From Pseudofrankia saprophytica (GTDB taxonomy: Bacteria > Actinomycetota > Actinomycetes > Frankiales > Frankiaceae), in contig NZ_KI912266.1 in NCBI RefSeq assembly GCF_000235425.2, forward strand, positions 6,677,241-6,715,778: a DNA stretch of 38,538 nucleotides, given 5' to 3'. The notes under the pieces were generated by a model, which did no database searches, was not told the DNA's origin, and saw nothing but the letters and a program-made list of their open reading frames with translations. Made by a program: the position numbers and the translations under genes. Positions 17,516-26,090 of the stretch are shown here, piece after piece (the first letter of the stretch is position 1; every line of letters begins with the position of its first letter).

Positions 17516-20224
17516 ATGTCCGAAGGACTGACGATCAGTGTCGGCGGTCAGGCCGTCTCCGTGCCGCCGGACAGGCCCTTCGTCGTGGGCCGCGCGGCGG
17601 CCTGCGACCTGGTGGTCGCCAACACCAAGGTGTCACGCCGTCACCTGCTGCTGGAGCCCGCGCCGGACGGCTGGGCCGCCGTCGACATCAGCACGAACGG
17701 GACGTGGCTGACCGGACGGCGCATGCACCGGGTGCGCATCCACGAGGAGTGCCGCTTCCAGCTCGGCGCGGAGGACGGCCCGGAGGTCGTGGTGATGCTG
17801 GCGGCGGCGCCCACCGCCCCGACCGACCTGCGCGCCGCACCCGCGGCGGGCGGCCGGGCTCCCGCGGCCCAGCCGGCGCGGCCACGCGTCGCCGACGACC
17901 CGCCGCTGGCGCCCGCCGCGCCCGCCAGGACCGCGACGACGCCGGCCGCTCCCGCCGCGCGGCCGGGAGCGGCGGCCCCGCGGACACCCGCGCCGCCGCC
18001 CGCCCCGCCGAGAGCTCCCCGCCCGCCCCGGCAGGCCGACGCGGGCGACGTCTGGTCCGAGCGGCCGACGCTGTTCCCCCACGGCCAGCAGGTGGGCCCG
18101 ATCCTCCCGCCGACCGACTGGGACGACGCCGACGACCGGGACGGCCAGGCCCGCACGCACCCGCTGCAGATGGGCCGGATGTCGATCGGCCGGGGACTAT
18201 CCAACGACATCGTGGTCAACGACCTGCTGGCGTCCCGGGAGCACGCGGAGCTGCTGGTCGGCCGCGGCGGTGCCCAGATCGTCGACCTGGGCTCGGCGAA
18301 CGGGACGTTCGTCAACGGTCAGCGCGTCGACCGGGCGGTTCTCAAGCCCGGCGACGTGATCGCGATCGGCCACCACATGTTCTACGTGGCCGACCAGTAC
18401 CTGGCCGAGCACATCGAGACCGGCGACGTGGAGTTCGAGGTCGACGGCGTCTCCGTCGACCGCGACGGGAACCGGCTGCTGCACGACCTGACGTTCAAGC
18501 TGCCGGCCCGGTCCCTGCTGGGCGTGATCGGCCCGAGCGGGGCGGGCAAGTCGACGTTGCTGGGCGCGCTGACCGGCTTCCGCCCGGCGAACATCGGCAC
18601 GGTGCGCTACGCCGGCCGTGACCTCTACACCGAGTACGACGAGCTGCGCCGCCGGATCGGCTACGTGCCGCAGGACGACATCCTGCACACCTCGCTGACC
18701 GTCCGGCAGGCCCTCGAGTACGGCGCCAAGCTGCGGTTCCCGGCCGACACGACCAGCGAGGAGCGCCGCAGGCGGATCGACGAGGTGCTGGCCGAGCTCA
18801 GCCTCACGAACCGGGGCTCGAGCGGGGCCGGCGGGCCGAACGGGCTCGCCGCCGACCCGGCACAGCTGCGCTTCCTCGACGACGACGACGCGTCCGCGAC
18901 GAGCGGCGGTGACCTCGCCGACCGGCAGGTCGCCAAGCTGTCCGGGGGACAGCGCAAGCGCACCAGCGTCGCCCTGGAGCTGCTCACCCAGCCGACGCTG
19001 CTCTTCCTCGACGAGCCGACGTCCGGCCTCGACCCGGGCCTGGACAAGGAGGTCATGGAGACGCTGCGCCGGCTCGCCGACGGCGGCCGGACGGTCGTCG
19101 TCGTCACCCACAGCGTCGCCCAGCTGAACCTGTGCGACTACCTGCTGGTACTGGCCAAGGGCGGCCACGTCGCCTACTTCGGGCCGCCGCAGCACGCGCT
19201 GGAGTTCTTCGACGAGGCCGACTGGGCCGACGCCTTCCGCGTCCTGCAGACGAACAAGGGCGCGAAGCAGCTCGCGAACCAGTTCCGGGCCTCGGACCTG
19301 TTCATGCGGGGCTCGGCGGTCGTGCCGTTCGCGCGGCCGGCGCCGGCCGCGCTGCCGAGCATCCGCCAACAGTCGGTGCTGTCCCAGCTGGTCACGCTGT
19401 CCCGGCGATATATGAAGGTCATCGCCTCCGACAAGTCCTACCTGCGGCTGCTCATCGCCTACCCGATCGTCCTCGGGGCGATCCCGTGGACGATCAAGAC
19501 AAGCGCCAAGTTCGGACTGCCGCCCGGCGGCAAACCGAACCTGGACGCGCCCCGGGCGCTGCTCGTGCTGATCCTGATGGCCTGCTTCATGGGCATGTCC
19601 AACGCGGTCCGCGAGCTCGTCAAGGAACGGGAGATCTACCGCCGAGAACGGTCGATCGGCCTGTCCACCACCGCCTACCTCGGCTCCAAGGTCGTCGTCC
19701 TGACGCTGATCACCGGGCTGCAGGGTGCCCTGCTGACGGCCATCGCGCTGGTCACCCGGTTCCCACCGGAGGGCGCGGTGTTCAGGCACGCCGCGTGGGC
19801 GGAGATGCTCATCGCCGTCGGCCTCACCGCGGTCGTCTCGACGATGGTGGGCCTGATCGTCTCCGCGGTGGTGGACAACGCGGACAAGACCATGCCGCCG
19901 CTGGTCGTGCTGACGATCTCGCAGTTGGTCTTCACCGGGGCGCTGCTGGTGCTGCCCGGCGCGAAGGGCCTGGAGCAGCTGTCCTGGCTGTTCCCCGGCC
20001 GGTGGGGCTACGCCGCGGCGGCGTCGACGGCCGACCTCAACAACATCCAGCTGTCCGGCACCGAGGCGAACCCGGCCGTCAAGGTCGACCCGCTGTGGAA
20101 ACACACCGCGTCGACCTATGTCGGTGACCTGGTGGGTCTGCTGATCATCGGGTTCGTCGCCCTGATCGTGACGGCCCTGCTGCTGCGCCGGCTCGACCCG
20201 CGCCGCGCCCGCAACCGCCGCTGA
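17516..20224 (+). CDS. FHA-FHA-ABC transporter (Rv1747-like), ATPase and permease fused
   Basis: A 902-residue membrane protein with two phosphothreonine-binding FHA domains, one ABC ATPase and an ABC-2 permease. FHA1 (about 1-95): VGRAAACDLVV, SRRH at 40-43, NGTWL. A Pro/Ala-rich linker covers about 100-200. FHA2 (about 215-290): IGRGLSNDIVV, SREH at 240-243, ANGTFVNG. ATPase: Walker A GPSGAGKST (339-347), Q-loop VPQDD, signature LSGGQ (475-479), Walker B LLFLDEP, H-loop VVTHS. The permease, about 620-900, has six helices. M. tuberculosis Rv1747 has this layout and is phosphorylated by the kinase PknF; it exports a cell-envelope component. Here an acidic, Gly-rich stretch of roughly 40 residues (about 433-472, with DDDD) sits just before the signature motif and is unusual. 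ATG at 17516 fits the FHA start, without a good ribosome binding site. Confidence 0.93.
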   Translation: MSEGLTISVGGQAVSVPPDRPFVVGRAAACDLVVANTKVSRRHLLLEPAPDGWAAVDISTNGTWLTGRRMHRVRIHEECRFQLGAEDGPEVVVMLAAAPTAPTDLRAAPAAGGRAPAAQPARPRVADDPPLAPAAPARTATTPAAPAARPGAAAPRTPAPPPAPPRAPRPPRQADAGDVWSERPTLFPHGQQVGPILPPTDWDDADDRDGQARTHPLQMGRMSIGRGLSNDIVVNDLLASREHAELLVGRGGAQIVDLGSANGTFVNGQRVDRAVLKPGDVIAIGHHMFYVADQYLAEHIETGDVEFEVDGVSVDRDGNRLLHDLTFKLPARSLLGVIGPSGAGKSTLLGALTGFRPANIGTVRYAGRDLYTEYDELRRRIGYVPQDDILHTSLTVRQALEYGAKLRFPADTTSEERRRRIDEVLAELSLTNRGSSGAGGPNGLAADPAQLRFLDDDDASATSGGDLADRQVAKLSGGQRKRTSVALELLTQPTLLFLDEPTSGLDPGLDKEVMETLRRLADGGRTVVVVTHSVAQLNLCDYLLVLAKGGHVAYFGPPQHALEFFDEADWADAFRVLQTNKGAKQLANQFRASDLFMRGSAVVPFARPAPAALPSIRQQSVLSQLVTLSRRYMKVIASDKSYLRLLIAYPIVLGAIPWTIKTSAKFGLPPGGKPNLDAPRALLVLILMACFMGMSNAVRELVKEREIYRRERSIGLSTTAYLGSKVVVLTLITGLQGALLTAIALVTRFPPEGAVFRHAAWAEMLIAVGLTAVVSTMVGLIVSAVVDNADKTMPPLVVLTISQLVFTGALLVLPGAKGLEQLSWLFPGRWGYAAAASTADLNNIQLSGTEANPAVKVDPLWKHTASTYVGDLVGLLIIGFVALIVTALLLRRLDPRRARNRR

Positions 20225-20252
20225 ACCAGCCAGGCACGGACCAACACCGCGC

Positions 20253-20283
20253 GGCGGGCGCCTGGCCAACCCGGGCGCCCGCC
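20253..20283. terminator. Bidirectional terminator between two convergent genes
   Basis: Perfect 10-bp arms GGCGGGCGCC (20253-20262) and GGCGCCCGCC (20274-20283) with an 11-base loop, 29 bases after the FHA-ABC stop and about 70 bases from the CoA-transferase stop. Its symmetry allows use in both directions. Confidence 0.6.
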
Positions 20284-20350
20284 CTCGCGCCCGCAGCCCG
20301 TCGCCGTCGCCCGTCGCAGGACAGGACAGCGCCCGTACCCGGCCGGGCCG

Positions 20351-21571
20351 TCAAAGGACCGCGCCGCGCTCCTTCAGGTCCGTGATCTCCTGCCAGGTCA
20401 GGCCGAGCTCGAGCAGCACGGTCTCGGTGTGCTCGCCGTGCTCGGGCGCGCGGGTCGGCTGGCCTGGCTGGCCGTCGAACTGCACGGGTGTGGTCACCAT
20501 CGGCAGTCCGAACCCGGCGCCCATCTCGACGTCCGCGATATAGCCGTTGGCGAGCACCTGCGGGTCGTCGTGGACCTCGCGCGGGGTCTGCACAGGTGTC
20601 CACTCCCCCGCGAACTGGGCCAGTGCCGCCTGCCAGGCCGCGAGCGGCCGGGTCGCGAAGAGGGCGTCGAGCTCCTCGACGCAGGCGGCGGCGTTGCGGC
20701 GCCGGGCCGCCAGGTCGGCGAACCGCGGGTCGACGGCGAGCTCCGGGTGCCCGAGCGCGGCGCACAGGTCGGGCCAGTGCCGGTCGGGCGAGAGCATCAT
20801 CAGCGCGACGTAGCGGTCGTCGGCGGTGCGGTAGGTGAGCATCAGTGGGTTCCAGACCGCCTGCCGGTCGATCCGGGTTCCGGTGCGGCCGGCCGCGTCG
20901 AGCCGGGCGTTGACGACGTCGGGCTGGACCTGCCAGAGCCCCGCGGCGAGCAGCGACGAGTCGATGACCGACGGCTCCCCCGTCGTCGCCCGCCGGTAGA
21001 GGGCGGTGCTCACGGCGCCGGCGAGCGCGAGGCCCGCGACGAGGTCGCCGAAGGCGGGGCGCGGCGACCCCGGCCACTCGTCCGGCGCGGTGTGCAGGTG
21101 CTGCATCCCGCTGCGCGCCCAGTAGGCGCCCGTGTCGTAGCCACCGCGGTCCGCGTCCGGCCCGCGGGCGCCGAAGGCGGTGCCGCGCACGTAGATGACC
21201 GACGGCGCGTCGGCCCGCACGTCGTCGACGTCGACGCGCAGCCGGCGGCGGGCGCCCGCGCGCAGACTGGTCACGAAGACGTCGGTGTCGGCGAGGAGCC
21301 GCCCGAGCAGCGCGCGCCCGTCGGGGTGCCCGAGGTCGACACCGACCGACCGCTTGCCCCGGTTGGCGGACTGGAAGAAGGGGTCCACCCCGCGGTAGAC
21401 GTTGTGCAGCCCGACGGTGGTCAGCGCCCGGTACGGGTCGCCCGTCACGGGATGCTCCACCTTGACCACCCGGGCGCCCCACTCGGCGAGCACGGCGCTG
21501 GCCATCGGCACGAACACGTGCGTCGCGACCTCGAGCACCCGCACCCCGACCAGTGGAGCCACCTCAGGCAA
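20351..21571 (-). CDS. Class III CoA-transferase (CaiB/BaiF family)
   Basis: A 406-residue cytoplasmic enzyme that moves CoA between carboxylic acids through an aspartyl-CoA anhydride. Motifs: GVRVLEVATHVFVPMASAVLAEWGARVVKVEHP at the N-terminus (two pieces of the family signature), NRGKRSVGVDL at 70-80, and GPDADRGGYD with the likely catalytic D146. The C-terminal small domain (ELAVDPRFADLAARRRN ... LAAWQAALAQF) is complete. The start is TTG at 21569-21571 because GGAGAGGG lies about eight bases upstream and the protein then begins right at the first strand; a GTG at 21625 would add 18 residues. No acyl-CoA dehydrogenase, thiolase or racemase is adjacent, so the substrate cannot be inferred. 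It is convergent with the FHA-ABC gene. Confidence 0.9.
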   Translation of the reverse strand: MPEVAPLVGVRVLEVATHVFVPMASAVLAEWGARVVKVEHPVTGDPYRALTTVGLHNVYRGVDPFFQSANRGKRSVGVDLGHPDGRALLGRLLADTDVFVTSLRAGARRRLRVDVDDVRADAPSVIYVRGTAFGARGPDADRGGYDTGAYWARSGMQHLHTAPDEWPGSPRPAFGDLVAGLALAGAVSTALYRRATTGEPSVIDSSLLAAGLWQVQPDVVNARLDAAGRTGTRIDRQAVWNPLMLTYRTADDRYVALMMLSPDRHWPDLCAALGHPELAVDPRFADLAARRRNAAACVEELDALFATRPLAAWQAALAQFAGEWTPVQTPREVHDDPQVLANGYIADVEMGAGFGLPMVTTPVQFDGQPGQPTRAPEHGEHTETVLLELGLTWQEITDLKERGAVL

Positions 21572-21669
21572 GATCGAGCCCTCTCCGCCAGGCCAACTGC
21601 CAAGTAACCGCTCACTAAGTATCACCGAGCCCGCCGACCAGCGCCACGGGTGCGCCGGTCCGAGGTCCA

Positions 21670-21719
21670 CCCGTCCGCCCGGTGCCAGGACCGGGCAGCC
21701 GAGCGGACGGGCGGACGGG
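21670..21719 (-). terminator. Possible terminator after the large propeller lipoprotein
   Basis: Arms CCCGTCCGCCC (21670-21680) and GGGCGGACGGG (21709-21719) form a perfect 11-bp stem with a long 28-base loop, 29 bases beyond the stop at 21748. An imperfect 8-base repeat of GGACGGGC type runs through 21705-21735. The long loop makes the terminator call tentative. Confidence 0.45.
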
Positions 21720-21747
21720 CAGACGGGCAGACGCCGCCCAGGACGGG

Positions 21748-23766
21748 TCAGGTGCCGTTGGCCGGCTGGCGGTAGGCGTGGCCGTCGACCGTGGTGGTCA
21801 GGGTCCCGGCCGCGTCGAAGATGTTGGTGAGCACGTCGATCGTGAGGTGGAACCCGTCAGGGCTGGACTTCTTGGTGACGGTCTCGCCGCCGCCCGTCTC
21901 CGTGAGGTCCGAGAACCAGTCGACCTTGTTGATGGTCAGGCTCGGGTTGGCCAGGGTGACCTTTTCCGTGCCGTTCAGGATGTGGACCCCGTCGTCGGAA
22001 TAGCCCGTGTAGGTGACGGCGACCGTCTGGATGGCGACCTTGTCCGGTGTCTCGGTGATCTCGACCTCGGCGAAGCCGGCCTTCGCGCCGGGCAGCGTGT
22101 AGGTGCCGGCCGGCGGGTGCGGGCGGGTCGGGGTCGGGCTGCCCGGCACGTACTTCACGCCCCAGGGGACGTCGTCCGAGATCGGCGCGACCCTCGGCGC
22201 CGGGCTTGCCTGACGGCTGGTGAACCGCGCGATCATCATCCGGGCGGTCCGGCCGCCGGGCTCGGTGGACGTCTCGCAGGGCAGCGGGTTCGCGCCGCCG
22301 CAGGCGGGCGCGACCGCCAGCGCCTGCCAGTAGACGACGGCGGTGCCGTCGGGCGACCAGCGCGGGTCGGCCATGCCGTTCCAGTTCGGGTCGTCGACGG
22401 CGCCCGGGGAGCCGTCACCCGAGCCGTTGATCCGCTGGCCCTGGTAATCGCCGCGGTCGCCGTACCGGTCGATCAGGATCGGCTGGAAGAACCGGCGCAC
22501 GCCGTTGTTGCGAGTCGACGAGGTGGCGCTGGTGGTGACCAGGTCGGTGAGCGGCGGGATGTTCCGCATCCCGGCGAGGAACATCTGCCGGTCCGAGCCG
22601 CGAGTGTCCATGGCGACGAGCCATTTCCCGTCGGGGGACAGGTCGATCGGGTCGACGTACTCGGGGTTGGCGGTCAGCCGGCGCACCTTCCCGGTGGTCA
22701 GGTCGGCGGCGAACACGTCGATGTTCGACGACTCGGCCGGGGACCCGATGTAGGCGACCTCCTTGCCGTCCCTGCTGAAGCCGCGCAGCTCTCCGACGGA
22801 GAGGGCATCCAGGTTGACGCGCAGCCGGGTCGGGTCGGCCGGGTCGACCTCGACCGGCTGCCGGTCCGCCGGGTCGAACAGCCGGGTGACGTCGGTGAGG
22901 TCGTAGCGGGGCGCGAGCGGGACGCCCGTCCTTGGGGCCGGATCGAAGGCGAGCCGGCCGAGGTAGGCGAACTGGCCCAGCTTGCCGTTCGTGAGCGTGA
23001 AGCTGTTGAACCCGAGGTGGACGCCGTCGGGGTGGATGCGCAGCTCCCGCAGGTTTCCGCCCTTGCCCGAGTCGTCGGCGGTGTTCTGCCACCGGATCGG
23101 GTAGACGTGCGTCTCGGCCGGGGTGCAGGCCGGGTCCGCGAGCGGATGCGTCCCACAGTCGACGACGTTGGTGCCGACGAGCACACGCCTGCCGTCGTTG
23201 AACGGCTGCGGGTAGTCCATCGGCTCGTTGCGGCCCGCCGCGTTCGCGTCCGGGAGGCCGCAGGTCACGCACTTCCACGCGTCGCCGTTCGGGAACGTGG
23301 TGCCGTCCGTCTTCACGAGGATCAGCTGATGGCCGGTGTAGACGCTCGCCGGGTCGGGAGCCGCCGGCGCGCCCACGAAGGTGACGACGGCGCTGACGGC
23401 CTTGCCGTCCGGCAGGTAGCCGCCGGACTGGAGGCCGACCTGCCTGCCGACGCAGCCGGTGCCCCGAGAGTTGATCTCCTTGGTACAGGCGCCCGGGTCC
23501 TCGCTCGGGGCGACGGGCGGCAGCGGCAGTTCACTCACCGAGACCGGCTCCGGCCTAGGCGGCGCGGGCACCCCACCCGCCGCGCCGGCCGATCCGGAGG
23601 CCGCGGGCGACCCGGTGGGGCCGTCCGAGCCCGAGCACGCCGCCAGGGCGAGCGCCAGCCCCACGGCCACGCCGGGCAATAATCTCCGGCAATGCCGGCG
23701 CGCACCGCCCGCCCCAGCAGCACGCTTTGGTTTCCCACTCGTTCCCATCAGCATTTCCACTCGCAT
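21748..23766 (-). CDS. Large exported beta-propeller (PD40/TolB-like) lipoprotein
   Basis: A 672-residue lipoprotein. A basic N-terminus (GARRHCRRLLPG) and hydrophobic stretch end in the lipobox LALAAC (C44), then a Ser/Gly/Pro-rich spacer. The mature protein shows propeller-blade repeats: LRELRIHPDGVHLGFNSF, GELRGFSRDGKEVAYIGSP, DPIDLSPDGKWLVAMDTRG and DPRWSPDGTAVVYWQA. Cysteines are paired and close (GACTKEINSRGTGC, KCVTCG, DCGTHPLADPAC), so disulfides are likely. A separate beta-sandwich-like C-terminal domain follows after about residue 540. The function is unknown; such proteins often act in binding or sensing. I chose ATG 23764-23766; ATG codons at 23754 and 23748 and a GTG at 23784 are also possible. 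It is divergent from a histidine kinase gene across a palindromic site. Confidence 0.8.
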   Translation of the reverse strand: MRVEMLMGTSGKPKRAAGAGGARRHCRRLLPGVAVGLALALAACSGSDGPTGSPAASGSAGAAGGVPAPPRPEPVSVSELPLPPVAPSEDPGACTKEINSRGTGCVGRQVGLQSGGYLPDGKAVSAVVTFVGAPAAPDPASVYTGHQLILVKTDGTTFPNGDAWKCVTCGLPDANAAGRNEPMDYPQPFNDGRRVLVGTNVVDCGTHPLADPACTPAETHVYPIRWQNTADDSGKGGNLRELRIHPDGVHLGFNSFTLTNGKLGQFAYLGRLAFDPAPRTGVPLAPRYDLTDVTRLFDPADRQPVEVDPADPTRLRVNLDALSVGELRGFSRDGKEVAYIGSPAESSNIDVFAADLTTGKVRRLTANPEYVDPIDLSPDGKWLVAMDTRGSDRQMFLAGMRNIPPLTDLVTTSATSSTRNNGVRRFFQPILIDRYGDRGDYQGQRINGSGDGSPGAVDDPNWNGMADPRWSPDGTAVVYWQALAVAPACGGANPLPCETSTEPGGRTARMMIARFTSRQASPAPRVAPISDDVPWGVKYVPGSPTPTRPHPPAGTYTLPGAKAGFAEVEITETPDKVAIQTVAVTYTGYSDDGVHILNGTEKVTLANPSLTINKVDWFSDLTETGGGETVTKKSSPDGFHLTIDVLTNIFDAAGTLTTTVDGHAYRQPANGT

Positions 23767-23912
23767 TCTGGCCCGGCTTTCCACTCATTTTTCTCGGCCG
23801 TCCGCCGAGGTCACAGCTCAGGAAGAAGAATTTCCGGCCCGACGGTCGCGGCCGACAGAAAAGACACGTCAGAACCCTGCCGAGGGCCTGGAGGGCCGTC
23901 AATCGGCTGTTT

Positions 23913-23950
23913 GCAGTACATGCGTCGCACGGCATACTGCGATCGCAGTA
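23913..23950. promoter_or_regulatory. Palindromic operator candidate between propeller lipoprotein and histidine kinase
   Basis: TACTGCGATCGCAGTA at 23935-23950 is a perfect 16-bp palindrome, and a third half-site GCAGTA lies at 23913-23918. The array is 58 bases before the kinase start and about 150 bases from the lipoprotein start, so it can control both directions. A dimeric regulator is implied; the adjacent NarL-type response regulator is the obvious candidate, by position only. Confidence 0.6.
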
Positions 23951-24008
23951 GTCCACGCCCGCGCCATAGCAGGAACCGACAGCCGCCAAGCCGAGGAGGA
24001 GCGGGCCC

Positions 24009-25298
24009 ATGAGCACCGCCTGGTCACTCACCCGCCGCCAGCTCACCACCGCGGCCGTGGCCGCGGCGGCCTTCGCGACTGCCGTCGTCGGCAGCAGGAT
24101 CCAGGGGCCGCACCATTCCGACACGCGGGTGTGGTGGCCGGCGGCCGTCACCCTGGCCGGGGTCGCGAGCGCCGCGCTGCCGCTGCATCGCCATCACCCG
24201 CGGGCGGCCGCCGCGCTCGTCGGCGCCTGCACGCTGGCGCTGGCGGTGCTGGGCGCGCTGCTCACGCCGATGCTGCTGACGCCGTTACTGGTCGCGCTGT
24301 ACTGCCTGGCCAGCCAGTCCGGGTGGCGAACCGCCGCCGGGTTCGGCGCGGTACTGGGCGCCCTGCTCGCCACCGCGGCGGTGGCCGCCGGCCCGGCCGA
24401 GCGCCCCTGGCAGCTGGAGACCATCGCGCCGCTGTCCTGGCTGACCGAGCCGGTGATCCTCGGCGGCTGGGCGCGGCTGCGACGCGCGTACCTGCGGGTC
24501 GAGCGGACCCGCGCCGAGCAGGCCGAGCGCACCCGCGAGCAGGAGGCCCGCGTCCGCGTGACCGAGGAGCGCGCCCGGATCGCCCGCGAGCTGCACGACG
24601 CCGTCACCCATCACCTGGCGCTCGCCAACGCCCAGGCAGGCACCGCCGCACATCTGATGCGCACCCATCCCGACAAGGCCGCGGCGATCCTGACCGAGCT
24701 CACTCGCGGCACCTCGGCGGCGCTGCGCGACCTGAAGGCAGCCGTCGGCGTGCTGCGCCGGCCCGAGGATCCGGACGCCCCGCTGGAGCCGGCGCCTGGG
24801 CTCGCCCGGCTGGCCGACCTGACCTCCGCCTGCGCCTCCGCCGGGCTCGCCGTCACGGTCAGCACCGAGGGCAGGCCGCGACCGCTGTCCGCCGGCGTGG
24901 ACCTGACGGCGTTCCGCGTCGTCCAGGAGGCGCTCACCAACGTCAGCAGACACGCCGCCACCCCAGCCGCGCACGTCCGCCTGGCCTACGCGCGCGACCG
25001 GCTCACCGTCACCGTCACCGACGCCGGCCCCGCCGTCGCGCGCACCCGCGCGCAGGTCGCCGCGGGCACGGACACCGGCCTGGCCACCCGGGTGGACGCC
25101 GGTTTCGGCCTCGTCGGTCTGCGCGAACGCACCCGCTCCGTCGGCGGCCAGCTGCGCGCCGGTCACCGCGCGGGCGGCGGCTTCGAGGTACGCGCCGAGC
25201 TTCCACTGCCGCCCGACGACGCCCTGTCCGCCGGCGACCCCGCGAGATCCCCCGCCGACCCGGTGTGGCCTGGCCACGGAACGGGGTGGGCACGATGA
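24009..25298 (+). CDS. NarL-type sensor histidine kinase (HisKA_3)
   Basis: A 429-residue membrane kinase. The N-terminal 130 residues hold about four hydrophobic helices with very short loops, so the signal is probably sensed in or near the membrane. A coiled-coil-like Arg/Glu stretch (160-190) leads to the dimerisation box RIARELHDAVTHHLALA with the phospho-accepting H196. The ATPase domain follows with VVQEALTNVSRHA (N box, about 310) and GFGLVGLRERTRSVGGQL (G box). The tail is Pro/Asp-rich. ATG at 24009 has GGAGGAG nine bases upstream. The TGA stop overlaps the response regulator ATG (ATGA), so the two are translationally coupled. The likely function is control of the flanking lipoprotein genes; the stimulus is unknown. 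Confidence 0.92.
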   Translation: MSTAWSLTRRQLTTAAVAAAAFATAVVGSRIQGPHHSDTRVWWPAAVTLAGVASAALPLHRHHPRAAAALVGACTLALAVLGALLTPMLLTPLLVALYCLASQSGWRTAAGFGAVLGALLATAAVAAGPAERPWQLETIAPLSWLTEPVILGGWARLRRAYLRVERTRAEQAERTREQEARVRVTEERARIARELHDAVTHHLALANAQAGTAAHLMRTHPDKAAAILTELTRGTSAALRDLKAAVGVLRRPEDPDAPLEPAPGLARLADLTSACASAGLAVTVSTEGRPRPLSAGVDLTAFRVVQEALTNVSRHAATPAAHVRLAYARDRLTVTVTDAGPAVARTRAQVAAGTDTGLATRVDAGFGLVGLRERTRSVGGQLRAGHRAGGGFEVRAELPLPPDDALSAGDPARSPADPVWPGHGTGWAR

Positions 25299-25987
25299 CG
25301 GTCCGGGTGCTGCTCGCCGACGACCAGGCGCTGCTGACGGCGACCTTCCGGCTGCTGATCGACGCCCAGGACGACCTGGAGGTGGTCGCCGAGGCGGCCG
25401 ACGGGGCGGAGGCGGTCGCGCTCGCCCGCGCCCACCGGCCCGACGTCGCCGTCCTGGACATCCGGATGCCGGGCACCGACGGCCTGGCCGCCACCGCCGC
25501 GATCCACGACGACCCGGCGCTCGCCCACACCCGCGTGCTGATCCTGACCACCTTCGAGACCGACGAGTACGTCGCCCTGGCGCTGCGCGCCGGCGCCAGC
25601 GGGTTCGTAGGCAAGGACATCAGCGCGGACGGGCTGCTGGCCGCGATCCGGACGGTGGCGACCGGCGAGGCGCTCCTGTCGCCCACCGCGACCCGGGCGC
25701 TGATCGCCCGTTTCCTCGCCGCCCCCGATCCGGAGGCGCACGCGGACGGCGCCGCCGCGACCGACCGGCTCGCCGGTCTTACCAGCAGGGAACGGGAGGT
25801 GCTGACCCTCGTCGCGCGCGGGCATCCGAACGGCGAGATCGCCGGGCTGCTCTCCATCAGCCCGTTCACCGTGCGCACCCACGTCCAGCGGGCCATGGCA
25901 AAGTTGGACGCCCGTGACCGAGCCCAGCTCGTCGTCATCGCCTACGAGTCCGGCCTCGTTCGGCCAGAAAAGTCAGAAATCCGATAA
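25295..25987 (+). CDS. NarL/FixJ-family response regulator
   Basis: A 230-residue DNA-binding partner of the preceding kinase. Receiver domain 1-125: acidic pair D9/D10, phosphorylation site D55 (VAVLDIRMPG), T85/T86 and K107 (GFVGKDIS). A linker of about 35 residues follows. A LuxR-type helix-turn-helix occupies 166-228 (LTSREREVLTLVARG, NGEIAGLLSISPFTVRTHVQRAMAKL). All key residues are intact. Start ATG overlaps the kinase stop by four bases. The last residues (RPEKSEIR) reach into DNA of different composition just before the intergenic stem at 26040. Confidence 0.94.
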   Translation: MTVRVLLADDQALLTATFRLLIDAQDDLEVVAEAADGAEAVALARAHRPDVAVLDIRMPGTDGLAATAAIHDDPALAHTRVLILTTFETDEYVALALRAGASGFVGKDISADGLLAAIRTVATGEALLSPTATRALIARFLAAPDPEAHADGAAATDRLAGLTSREREVLTLVARGHPNGEIAGLLSISPFTVRTHVQRAMAKLDARDRAQLVVIAYESGLVRPEKSEIR

Positions 25988-26039
25988 GGCTACCCAACGC
26001 CGCGACTCCACCCTATTCCGGCGATAAGTTCTGGCCCGT

Positions 26040-26085
26040 CGGCCGCCAAGGCAGGAATTTCGGACAAAAACGGGCTTGGCGGTCG
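26040..26085 (+). other. 11-bp stem between the response regulator and the second propeller lipoprotein
   Basis: CGGCCGCCAAG (26040-26050) pairs with CTTGGCGGTCG (26075-26085) with one G-U pair and a 24-base loop that is locally A-rich. It may end the kinase-regulator transcript or form in the leader of the next gene; the long loop argues against a classical terminator. Confidence 0.4.
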
Positions 26086-26090
26086 CCGAA

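Noticed and set aside
18197-20269. A 690-codon open frame opposite the FHA-ABC gene
   Set aside because: Antisense shadow; no domain, composition unlike a folded protein.
23459-25294. Extension of the response regulator frame far upstream
   Set aside because: The frame is open but lies antisense to or out of frame with the lipoprotein and kinase genes; the receiver domain begins exactly at ATG 25295, which overlaps the kinase stop.
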